Origin: Paramacrobiotus metropolitanus
Lineage: Eukaryota > Tardigrada > Eutardigrada > Parachela > Macrobiotidae
Reading direction: 5' to 3'
Assembly (NCBI RefSeq): GCF_019649055.1
Contig: NW_026570297.1
Span: forward strand, 310,001 to 374,000
DNA: 64,000 bases
Below are positions 1 to 12,700 of this stretch, in pieces; the stretch's first letter is position 1, and each line of letters starts with the position of its first letter. The notes under the pieces were generated by a model. The model was given only the letters and a program-made list of their open reading frames with translations. It was not told where the DNA came from and did no database searches. A program made the translations under genes and the position numbers.

Positions 1-48
1 ATGCAACAAATATCATTTTTTCGTCAGCCATCCATTTTGGAACAACCA

Positions 49-727
49 TCAGCGTTTGCGGGGATGCCCGTTGAGTTTGTGTTGCGTCTTGCCGCCGGCG
101 TCGCTGGTGGGCCGCGAGGGGATCTTGGAGGCGGTGCTGGGCGGGGCCAGACCCGGATTAGACACGTTGGAGACGCTGGAGGAGCGCGAGTGGTTGCTGT
201 TGGTGTTGTGGCTGCTGGCGCTGTGGCTGGGCCGTTCCGGGGAGTGGGCGCGGCTGTTGCGCTGACTGACAGAGCGAGAGGAGGGCTGCGAAGGGCCCTT
301 GCGGCCGTTGCTGACCGTCAGGTGGGAGTCGGTGTGCGAGTGTCCCATGCCGCCCCCCACGAGGCGGGTGTGGCGGGCCCCGCTCGGCTCGCTGCTGGTC
401 TCCAGACTGCCGCGACGGGCCTTCCCGTTCTCCTGCCGCCACGGGGCGCCATGCACCGACTTCTCACGGATCTATTCACAACGCAAATGTTAATCAATCA
501 AGATTTTAAAAATCTGTAATTATTTTCTTTAAATGTTGAATTTATCTGGTTGTACAACGAAAGCACAACGTAGCAGCTACCTACCTTAGTGATGGGGCCC
601 ATGGTGGGCTGCGAGAGGGGCGTGGTGGCCAGCGAGTGCGATTTGGCCTTGAACGGCGTCATCGACTGCGAGGCGCCTTCCGGCAGGATGAACTGTTCGC
701 GCAGTTCTATGTTTGTGCGACCTTTGG
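49..727 (-). other. C-terminal tail with SxIP end-binding motif
   Basis: Exons 727-585 and 471-49. The first contains the family sequence [20 protein letters not shown] directly after GAS2. The second is Ser/Arg/Asn-rich and contains [11 protein letters not shown], an SxIP motif in a basic Ser/Pro context, which in MACF1 and Shot recruits EB1 to growing microtubule ends. The protein ends RKR with TGA at 49-51. The remaining 48 bases to the left edge are 3' UTR. Confidence 0.93.
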
Positions 728-3700
728 CTACACAAAACACAAGAAAACACCGTGTTAATTCCCACAAACTAATCAACTGTAATTCCGAAAGCAGGTCAGC
801 AGTAAACGAACGCAACTGATTTTGAAATAGTCACTCACCTCGACAGGGGTCGTTCTTGACGAGGAACTCGTCCAGCGCCACCCATCCGCCTCCGACCCGC
901 ACCATCACCGTGCTGCGCAGAATGCGCACCAGCCGCAGCTTCTGCGACTCACCAAACTGCAACACAAAACACAACTTCCATCACCTGCTTACGTAGTGAG
1001 TTGCCTAACACGGCGTTTTCCAGCAAAAATTAGCTTTAAAATTCAACTCAACACAGTACTTTGATACTGTGAAGTGCAAACTGTGTGTACTGCAGTTAAA
1101 CTGGAAAAACTCCACCTGTAAATAGAAAAACCGCGACTTACGATATAGCGTCCCTCGCCGACATGCTGGACTTTGTAGTGGTGCTTGCAGGTGCAATTCT
1201 GCACTTGGAACGTCACCTCGTCCTCAATCTGCCAATAAACAACATTTTAACCGTTAATTTCCAGCTACGGGCTAAATAATTCTGATCCAACCTCCTTTAG
1301 TAACCAACCTTGTCGGCATCCGTCAGGTTCTGTGTGCTGCGCCAGTCCGGCTTTAGTGCGTGCACAAACTCGGGATAATCAACGAAGCCGTCCTTGTTCT
1401 GATCGAAAATATCCGCCACAATTTCCATCTCCAGCGGCGTTGTTTGGAAATCTACGTCGAAGAGAAAACAGACTGTCAGACTGCGCTGATTAACATACAT
1501 GGCACGATGCGGGAACTCACTGCTCTTCAGAATACAGTCGATAAATTCGTCACGTGTCAGTTTGCCGTCGGCATCACGATCCAGTCGCCGGAAAAAGTCC
1601 ATCACGCGCAGCTTCTTCACGTTCATAAATCGCACAAACTACAAAAGCAACTCGTCAAATAACGACAAAAAACTGACAACTTTTCTCAGGAGGTGAAAAA
1701 TTCCATTTTCTTGCTATCTCTTCTTATTTTTTAAACAGAAGAATCGTACCCGTCGACGCCAGTCATCAAACTGGAAATTCTGCAGTTTCTCCAGTTCCAA
1801 CACGTGCGCCAACTGCTCGGCCAGTCGTTCTCGCCGTTCAGCAGCCAGCTGCAGAACGTTCCTATTGCGGGTGAATAAATCCCTGGCCGCGTTATTCCCC
1901 ATCACGGCCTTCTCCTTCCTCCTTGCCCCCGGCGTCCGCCGTTCGGCTCCTCCTTCTCCACCATCAGTTTGCCCTGCGTCTGCCGCTCCACCGTGGCCTG
2001 CTTGGCGTACAGCTCTGTCTCGAACTCCTGATGCTCCTGGATCAAGCGTTTAACGGAGTCGAGTTCCTCCGGGAGGATCTCGCTGTGGGAGGCCACAAGG
2101 TTGGCCTCGGCGGAGAAGAACCACACCAGCAGCTGCTCCAGTTCCTCCGCTGACTTTTCCAGCGTGGTCATGTGCTCTTTCAGGCGTTGCTCGCGCTGCT
2201 TCATCAGCAGCTCCAGTTCCTGCCAGCGCGTACCTAACACTTTCAGCCAATGCCGCACCGTCGCCGCCGCGTCGGGGTGCGGTTGTGCCTGGATTTCCGC
2301 GCCTAATTCCATCGCGGTGTCGTAGTTCACTTGTCTGGCCTGCATTTCACCTGCACGAAGGAAAGAGCATTACTCTTTATTAGGCAATACCATGCCCACT
2401 TTAACAAAACGTCTACCATTTAAATGAATAACCTATTAAAGAATAAACAAAACAGTATTTACGTCCTAAAACAATTCAGATCAACAAAATAAACAACGAA
2501 ATGCTTATGCCCACTTTTCCTCAACAGAATAAAATAAGTAATAAAACAATTATGCTGATTTTTTGTTAACATAATACCACGCGTAATTTTGTAACAAAAT
2601 AAGTAACGAAATATTAAATAAAAAATAGTTTTGCGCGCTTATCGTTAGCAAAATAATTCCTGTCACTTTTTTCGGAACAAAAAGTGGAGTATAATAATTA
2701 TGTTCAAACGTACTTTGCTGTTCGTGGATTTCGAAGATGGCCATCTGGACCTCCTTGACGTCGTCCGGAAGCGCCCGGAAGACCCTGATCTTCATCTCGG
2801 TGGCGCCGAGCCACTCAATGAGCGAGTACAGCACCTGGTGGAATTCTACGGCGCAGCGCATGGCGTCGTTCAGCCGTTCGCGCCGCTTCCCGGCCAGCTG
2901 CCTCACGGTGTCCCACTTCCCCTCCAGCTCTTCCAGTTGCCGGGCCATCACGGCATCCGGCTCCGGGGTGCCGGCCAACAGTTCCTTAGCCGCTTTCTTC
3001 ACACTGGCAATATTCGGCGCCCGACTGCTCAGATCGTTTTCCACCGCCTTGAACTGCTCGTCCAACGCCTTCACCGTGTCCAGATCGCCGTGCACTTTCA
3101 GCGACTCAGCCAGCAGCGGCTCCAGCTTGGTCAGCCAGTCCAGCATGGAGGTCAGGGCGTCCTTCAGCTGCCCGGAGAAGAGCAGCGCCTCCTCCAACTT
3201 CCGTTGCCGTTCGGCAGATTTACTCCCCAGCGTCTTCCAGCGCTTCTGCAGCTCCACCAGCATATTCTGGATGGCCGTCTGCTCGCCCTTGGCGGCGCTC
3301 TCCTTCAGGATCCGGCCCATCTTCGTGATGCCGCTCAGCGCCGCCTGCTTACTGGCCATAGCCTTGACGAACTCCTTGTGTTTGGCCAACTGCGCTCTAA
3401 TCTTCTCCGGGTCATTCGGCACGCCGGTGACGCCGTCCAGCTGTTGTTCAGCGGCGTCGATCCACTCCAGCATCTCGGCGTGATGCTTGCTGAACTCCCG
3501 GCCCTCGGTGTAGGCGGTGTTCAGCGCCCGTTGGCGGTCGGCGGAGGCCGAGACCAGCTTGTCCCAGCGCTGCTGCACGCTGGCCAGCAGGTTCTTAATC
3601 TGCACAACGTCCTGCTTCTGCGAGAAGTACTTGAGGGTGGTGCCTTTCTTGTCGAGCGCGCCTTGAAGCGGTAGATGCTGCGACAGATCTTCCTGGAAGG

Positions 3701-6700
3701 TCTTGTGCTCCTCGATCTGCTGGACAATTACATCCAGGACGCGGGAGGGTGGTTTGGCAGCGGAAAGGCCTTTCTCGGCGTTGGTCAGCCACAGTGTGAA
3801 ACCCTGCAGCGATTCGTAGAATTCCACGGCGTCCCGCACGGCGATCTCCAGCTTAATCTGCACACGGCAAACAGCAAGTGAATTAACAGAAAATATATGA
3901 ATTTATGTATTTTGTTCTTAATTCGCTCATCTTTATTAATTTAAAAACAAAAGTATCATTTAATTTAAATTTATTTTTTCGCTGTCACAAAATGATGAAG
4001 GCGAAAAAGATTCCTTATTTCCGTCCTTACTTTGCGGTCATTGGCCTTTGTCTGGGCGGCTTCCCAGCGGTGTTTAAGGGTTTTGAGATTGTGATCCAGA
4101 CTGACGGAGTTGGCGTCGGGCGCCATGGTCAAATACTCTGCACCGCGGCGGAGGATCTGCTCCACCACGGCCTTGTTAGCCTCCAGATCGTTGTACAGCT
4201 CCTATTAAATTTCCAATGAATTACTTTCTTTGCACGACGACCAGAACGACGTTCACCTACCATGAAGTTTGCCAGCTGGTCTTTGGCCGTCTGCGGCAGT
4301 CCGCCCACCGGGCGCGATGCAATCAGATGCTGATCCTTGTCGGCCAGCCAGTTCAGCAGATCCTGTATTTCGTCTTGAAACGACTCCGCCTACAAAATAC
4401 ATTCATACAACCCCCATGTTACTTCGCAAAACATTAATAAATTTTAATAATATGACCGGAATAATTCTATTATGTAATTCCCTACCTCTTTGAGATGTTC
4501 TTCCAGGAAGGTTTGCTTAATGTCGGCCTTCTGCAGCAGCTGCTGCCACTTGAGATTCATGTCGTCCAGCAGCGCCGACGTAGACGCGGCGTCCTCCCCG
4601 CCTTCGCTCTCCTCGATGATCTGACTGCCGGCTTCGTTCAAGATGTCCAATGTCCGTTCGTTGGCGATCAGATCGTTCAGCAACACCTTCAACACGAATA
4701 CAATAAGCAAGATAAAAAAAAATAACAAAACCACATGCAACCGAAGTCTGCAACATACCTTGTGTTTGGCCAGCTCTAGTTCGATGATCTTAGGATCGCC
4801 CGAGGGGATGGTGTACTCATCCAGGCCCTGCTCCTTCTCCACAATCCAGGCCACCAGCTCGTCCAGGGCGTGCCGGAACTGTCCGAGATGCACCAGCGCT
4901 TCCTCCAGCTCCTTCTTGCGCTCGTTGACCTGGTCGTTGAGAGAGTCCCAACGCTCGCGGATCTCCTCCACCGGGCCCTGCACCACCAGCGCCTGTTCCT
5001 CCGACGTCTTCATAATCAACTCATCAGCCTGCTCAAAACAACCCAATTTAAAACAGATCATCACTGCAACAGCGTCAAAACACACCTGGGCAATTAGGGA
5101 CTCCACTTCGACGGTGTGGGGCTCCATGTGCGCCCGGAAGGCCTTCAGCTGCTCCATCTGCCGCTTCACCGCCTCAATATCCGCCCCGATGCTCCCCATC
5201 CCGGCCAGCTGGTCCTCGGCTTCCTCCAAGAACACCAGCAGGGACTGCAGCAGTCCGTGAAAGGTCATGGACTTCTCCATGGCCTCCACCAGGTCCGTGT
5301 CGCGCTGCATGAACAACTGCGTAATATTGCCCCAGGCGTGATCCAGATCCTCCATGTTCTTCTTCACTTCCGGTTTATCCGGCTCCCCGCACTTGACCAT
5401 CAGCTCCTGTCCGGTGCTGACGCACTGCTCATAATCCGGCTGCGTCGTCTGATTGAACTCCTCTTTTAATTCCTGCAGTGCATCCTGCTGTTTGCGGATG
5501 GTGTTGACTTCCACCGCCGGCGGCTCCTGACCCTGGAGGACCGCTTCGAACTCTTTGATCAGCGCTTGGACGTCCGCCAGTTCCTTCCAAAATTTCACCG
5601 AGATCTTGTAGGTATCTTCCAGCGAGCGTCCCCGGCGTTCCGTCTCCTTGAGGATGGTGTCCCACATATCGTCGAGGTTGGCCAGTTTATCCTGGATGGC
5701 GTCCACGGCCTCCCCGTCATCGGGGGTCCGCCCGGCGATCTTGGCTAGTTCCCCAGCGGCCCGCTTCGCTGATTCATACGCTTGTGACCGTTTCGCCAGA
5801 TCCGTAATCAGTTTATTGTTGTCCTCCATCTGTTTCTGCAGTTTCCCCGGCAGCGCCGAGATGGGCTCGCAGTTGGCTAGTTTATCGGCGGTGCTGTTCA
5901 AGGCTGCCAGGACACCGTCCAATTTGCGGAAAAACTGCTGGTGTAGTTGCTGTGTGCCGTTGGCATCCGCTGAGATGGGGAGATGCTCGCCGTCCTCGCC
6001 AGTCGACAGGGACTGCATTACGGAGTTAAGGGTGTTGTGGAATTCCTCCATCTTTTCGCTGGCTAATTTCAGCTCCGTCTCGCGGTTATTGGCACGCAAA
6101 GCCAGATTGGCTAACTGGTCCTTCATACCGTCGATCTGCTCGCGCCACGGCTCGGGATTACTGACGTAGCTGTTTTCTACCAGATCTTCCAGGGCTTCCT
6201 CAACATCATGAACCTGTACGCAAAAATATAATGTTATAAGAATCCTAAAACAAATTCCAAAAATCCGCGCCGCACCTCTTTAGCCGTGTCGTCAATACTT
6301 CCGACAAACTGGTCCATCTGCACCAGCTGATCCGTCAGCGTCTCCAGATCCTTCCCTTGCGGGCCCATATTGTCCAACTCGTCCTCCAGCTCGTTGACAC
6401 ACTGTTCTGTCTGTTTCAGTTCGTCCACAAACCGGCCCACCGCTGCCGTGGCCTTCTCCAGAAACTCCATGGTATCGGCGATGGAATTATCCAGGGAATG
6501 GTAACGCGTGCGGCTGGCCAGCAGCGCCTCTTCAATATGACTGACGTCCCCGTCTAACGCCTGCCCATCGGCCAGCAGCCCATGCCCCAGATCCTCCACC
6601 AGATCCATCTGGCGCTTCATGCTGTCCACGTCGTCCTTCAGCGCCATCACGCGGTCCATGGACTTCTGATCAAGCTGGCTGTCTTCCGCCTGCACCAGCT

Positions 6701-9700
6701 TCTCCTCCGCGTGGGCCAGCGCGCCCTGTAGCGTGGCCATGGCTTCCTCGTAGTCGCCTAGACGGTGGGCAATATCCTCCAGTGAGCGGGCCCGCACCAT
6801 GGTCTTCTCGTTGATCGTGTCCCAGCGCGTCTGCAGCGTGTCCACGGCGTCGCGCACCCCTTCCAGATCGGCTTCACAGGCCGTCAGCAAGGAACTGCCG
6901 TGCTGCTGCACGGCGTCTAGATCGCCGCTGTGCCCAGAAATATCGGTACGCAGATCCTGCACCTCCCGCACTTGATCATCCAATTCTTCTTGTCTGTAAC
7001 GAATTCACAACACCAATTATTCATCGCTCAGAGAACATAAGGCTGCGTCTGTCTATACTTGAATTTCGGTGGTTTGAATTCGGCAGCAATGTGCTCCGCC
7101 TTAGCCAACCATGGTTCCAGAACATCCACGGACACCTTGTAGCGTTTGGCCAGATCCACTCCATTACTGAGCTGCTTGTGCCGGTCCGACAGTTGTCGGT
7201 CGAGACCCGTCCACTGCGCCTGCATGGCGTCCAAGCGAGTGGCGGTGGCCGCGGGTAAGCGGCTGCCCAACTCCCGTCCTTGTTTTAAAAGGGCGTGCAC
7301 ATCGTATTCGCGGCGCGCCACTTCGCTCCGCACATCGTCAAAGGCCTCCAATTGATGGCTGACAACGTCCAGCAGCGCAGAGATCTGTCAAACGCTCTTT
7401 CCTAATACATTCTGCAAGGCCAACGACGTTGACGAGAAAACGTACCTTAACATCGGGTCGGACACGGTCGTCCATCAGGCGCAGCCATTTGGACAGTTCT
7501 TCGAAGGCCAGCTCGAATTCCTGCCCTTGTTTGACATTTCTTTCTAACCCGCTTCGTAGACTCTCACCGCGCTTCTGCAGATCAGCGTACTGCCGTTTAG
7601 CGGCGTCCAATTTGGAGTTGATTTCGCTGGAGATCACTTCGTTGTTCAGCACTTCACACAGCGTAGCCGCCGCGTTTTCCGTATTCTTGATCAGGTAGGC
7701 TTTACCACTGATTTCCGCCTCGATCCGGTCGAGTTCCTGAAAGAACAAACTCACTTGAATAACTGCTACTGTCAGAAGAGTCGTCGGCAAAGTTAGTAAG
7801 TTTCTGTTTCTGTTGCAACCGGTAAACGGCGAAAACAGTTAAGCTAACTCACCTGCAGCTGGTTTTGTGCACTGGATGCGCTATCGCCGTGCACAAAGTT
7901 CTCGTAGACCCTCTTCATTTCATCCAGCCATTCGTTCAGAGTCTGGCAGCTTTCGGTAAACACCTGGCTGGCAAAGCCAGCGTTCTCAATCTGCCGGCGT
8001 CGGTTCTCCAACTGATTGCCCAGATCCGCCCACAACTCATCCACCGCCTGCAGCTTCCCGAGCAAACTCTGCCGCTCGGACTCCTTGGTACGCTTCAGGA
8101 CCTGCTCCGACTCCTCGTGCAGTTTGTCGATAAGCGTGCGCTGACCGCCCAGTTCCTCCAGCAAGAGATCCACCTGTTGTTTCTGGTGCTCCAGCAGCGT
8201 CAGATCGTACGACACCGGTCCTACAATCAAATTTATCGTAAGCAGACCATTCGCCACACACAGTGACCGGTGTAGACTAACCTAGAACGGACAGCATCTT
8301 CTGCTTCTGCAGCAGCCAGCCATGTAGCAGCTCGCATTCGTGCAGGAAGAAGGACACACTGTCCAGCGCACGCATTCGATCGCTGCCGGCGCGCTTTAGC
8401 TCCTCCCACCGGTCCAGCAGTTTGTCCTGTTTGCCGCGCATTTCCTCGGCTTGATTATCCGTACGCAGCTGAATATCGCCATTGATGCCCACGAGGCGGT
8501 CCATCTGGTTCTGGAATTCACCCATCTGCCGTTCTAATTCTTCGAACCTAGAATAGAATCGAAATGCTTCAAGAATTCGCAAAAAAAAGGTTTTTCTATA
8601 AGACCTGCATCAGCACTGCAAGTTACACAAAGAAAATAAATAGTAAATTTCGCGCACTTTAATTCCATATTAAACTGGACATACCGTAATTTCGCCATTT
8701 CCAGGCTGTGCTTATCATTGGCCATTCCCTCGGCTTCGTTGATGTGTCGCTCGTGGACGCTCATCCATCCCGTGGCCTCGTCGTGATGGGCGTTGTAGGC
8801 TACGAGCAGCTCAACCAAGCACTGCAGATTCTGCTGTTTATTGCTCACTTCCGCCGTCAGCTGGTCCAACTGCGCCGTGGTATTAGCCAGCGCCGTCTGC
8901 AGCTCGTTGGATTGGGCGTAGATGGCCGGCGGAGTGCCGGACATGTGGGCGCGGTGCTCGTTGAGGAGCGCCGTCAGGCCTTTAGACTGGCCGCGCGCCG
9001 ACTCCACCTGGGTGCGCAGGGCACTGAGATCGGCGCCGCGGGAGGTCACCTGCTTCTGCACTTTGGCAATGTCCACCAGGGCGTCCTGGATAGAAGTGAC
9101 GCTGGAGAAATTGATGGGTTTGACGACGGACAGGCTGGCGCGACATTGCGACACCCAAGTCGACAGATCCGAGCACTGCTCGTCTAGGCCGGCCAGGGTC
9201 TGGCTGAAGGCTTCCAATTGGACAAGAACTTGGTTTGCTTTCTCTGAAAAGCATCAAATCATTAAGGAGATATATCCCCACTGCACTTAGCATTCATCAA
9301 TTACCTTTAAGAGAATCCGCGCGGGCTTTGCGCTGCAATGCCACCGGGTCGATCGGTGGATGGTACTGCACCTCGGCATCGACGGTTTTCTGCCCGTTGG
9401 TCTGCGTACCCACGAGCCGGTGGTCCGAGGAAGAGCCCCGTCGACCAGCCGAGTCCACCGCGGACGAGGCACCTGAATCCGTGGAGCCGCGGCGACTGCC
9501 GTTGCCGTTGGGGGCTCCAAAGTAGTACAGCCCCATGGACTGCTTATTCTTAGGACTGGCTCCGTCCGACTTGGGTTCGGTGCGTTGATGGGGTTCGGCC
9601 GAATGGAGAACCGGCTCCAGCGTACTACTGGAGCGGCGTCGATCGCCGTTCGCTTGCGGGGCACCCAGGTTATCGTAAGGAGAGCGACCATGCACGAGAT

Positions 9701-12700
9701 GACTGCCGTGCGTGCCGTTCACCGGTTCACCTGTGTACACAATAACGGATTGTCAAAGCATCAACATTTTGCTATCCCTTATAATTCCAACTAATCGAAA
9801 CCTGCGTTGTCGTACCTGGCCCAGCACCGCTGGCAACCTCCTTGCCGTTAATCCACAGCCCAGCGTTGGCCACGCCGCGCTCGTTATACGACTGAATGTG
9901 CACCACAGGCGACATGCCGTTGGCATCGCTGCGCAGTCCCAGACCGCTGGTGCTGGCGTAAGAGCCATCGGAGCCGAACGAACGCGTGTCGTCACTCTGA
10001 CTGTCGTCGCTCTGTTCCCGTTGCTCCACCAGGCGGGTCGACGAGATCTTCTCCACACGGCGCGCCACCTGGCGTTCTTCGGCGGTGAACGTCTTCCCCG
10101 CGATCTACCCAAACACTTACCAATAAGCTAATGACAACGCGCTGTCGTACAGTTACAGCAAGAATCTCCAAAAAACGAAGGGATAACCATAATAGCGCGC
10201 ACATCACGGTGCGAGCCAACGGGTAATGATCGGCTTACCTGAGCAATGATTCCTTCCTGGTAGAAGCGCTTTATGGTAATAAACTTCTCCTGTACTTCCA
10301 GCACAGTGCAATAAATAGTCTCCGCATCGTAATAGCGCGCATCCCGCAGTGTCCGTGCATCGGTCATCGTGGTGCGGATTGTCACATCCATATCACGCAG
10401 TTGCGTATCATAATTATCACAAATACTTTTGGCCTCGTACGGATTCTTCACCGACCGAATACGCAGTTCATCCTGTGTCACACACAAGGCCGGTCACCTC
10501 AGAATTACATTAATTCGAAAGCAACCGGACTGACATAAAACACATCGTTATCTCAGTAAGTCGGAAATAAAAAACGACAATTTCCCCAAATGGGAAGATC
10601 ATATAACCACAAGATGTCAACCGTAGACTATCGTCTTACCTGCTTCATCTGATCCCGCAGCTGATTCAGTCGGTCGACGATGATGAGGACGGAGGTGCGT
10701 ACGGATTCCGCTTTGGGATGGAGACGCTCACAGCGGCGCAGATCGTCATGGAGAGCGTGCTCTCGATTGTCGATGGCTTGCAGCATCAGTCGCCACACCT
10801 TGTCCAGGGTGGCCGGCTGGATTTCCTCCTTCACAGGCACTGAGGCGGCATTGATATATAAATTCTGCCAAAACAAACCCGATCAAGACAGACTCGATGC
10901 GTGATCATTAGTCCACCGGACGCACCTCTAATTCATAGTACAACTCGCTGAGCTGATTCTTGACAGCCAGCTTCTTTGGAAGATCATCCGACCGCAAAGA
11001 GGCACATTCTTTGATCAAACTCTATTAATCCAACAATAAAAATTGTCGATTAACCGGACGGGTTCGGTGAGGCAGCCACATGTTCAAAAGCGCTCACCCG
11101 TGTTTCGCGATCACTGGAGGTTTCGTATTTTTTATGCATCTGACTGATGATCCGCGTCATCCAGCTGCTCAGCGCAGCCGCTTGGTCCACGTACAAATTC
11201 GTACGCGATTCACGCAGCTGCAAACAGACATCTCATAATAACATACAAAAAACAAATAAATTACTGTACATATAAAAAAAATAAAATGCAACTGTATTTA
11301 AATACAGAATATAACCAGAATATATCCCTGTAAAATTGATGATTAATGTAGGTATTTTATCATCTTCAAGAAAAAATGGACAAGTGACGCTGCATAATTC
11401 GACGACAGTCAAATGACTGTAAAGAGAGCTACGGTTACATAAACTGACCGGTTCCAGCTGCGGCGCGGTGTTGCTGAGGACATCGTAGAGCGATGACACG
11501 TAGGTAATAACCGACTTGTCATCCGGTTCCGGAGTGTCCACATCTAGTAAAACACAACTTTCATCAGCCTCTTCAGCATAAAACAAGTACGCTTGGATGG
11601 CGCTATTTAAAGACCCGTAAATCCGGAAAAACGTGCGGCCCCCCGAGCAACGTACCTTCCGGATCCAAAAGGCGCGTGACGTTGAATTCCTTCTCGGCAA
11701 TACTGAAGGCGATCTCAAGATTCTCACGGTTGGTGCGCTGTCGAGCGGCACGGAAATCAATCAACTGCGGCCTGCACAAAAGAAGGAAATTAACGGGCGC
11801 ACTGGCCGACAGTTGGCTGCCCGACGCCACCCGGAAGACCGGAATCGAACATACCGGTAGCGGTGGAAGAGCGCGCTAAAGGCCAGCCCGTCGCGCCAAC
11901 TACGGGAGAAATCCTTGCAGCTGACACCCGGATAGCCCTTGACAATATCCCGCACCCACACCAGCAGCGCGTTGCGGGCTTCCCGCGCGTTCAACTCCTC
12001 GTGCTGCTGACTGGCCTCCGCCTGGCCCTGATTGTGGCTCTGCGCCAAATTCACTGAGATCTACAAGCAACACCAATTATCACCCTGTATTGTAATGCTC
12101 GTGACGCCGGCATCTTCGAACCATATAACAAGCCAGTTCTTTTCTTGACCTCGATGACTCAAGTGCCGCCGCACACACGGCGTAACAATTCGCAACAACA
12201 AGTCGCCGTTTATGTGGGTGACGCCGTCAGAACGGATGCGCCAAGAGATTGATTGTGTAATGTCCAAGAGCGCTCTTCACGTTGCTAAACGCGCACTCAG
12301 AGAGCCACTTTAGAAGATACAAAGCGCTCATCAATTATCGGGACACGCAAACCTATCACTGTCAAGATAATTCCAATCAGATTCTGTCCGGAGCATTCGT
12401 TAACAACACAATGGGTCATATGCTAGCTTAATTTCTCTTGTGAGTAATTCACGAAAATTTTATGACTAAATATTCAGTCAACACATATATCTAAATTAAT
12501 TAGCAAAAAATACAACTAACTGCCCTTCTTTCACCCATTCTAGATTATGTATCACGATTTATTGCGTACGTGAGAAAACAGCATGTAAATTAATCAGCAA
12601 AAAAACTACCCTTATTTCATTAGATTAGGATTGATGTACCACGATTATTGACATACGTGAAAATGTGACGACAAACATTGTCAACAAAAGGACAATCGTC

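Noticed and set aside
1-519. 172-codon plus-strand frame at the left edge
   Set aside because: It is the antisense of the spectraplakin tail exon; its Gly/Ala/Arg richness comes from the GC-rich coding strand.
2700-3674. 324-codon plus-strand frame
   Set aside because: Antisense shadow of the long spectrin-repeat exon 3857-2714.
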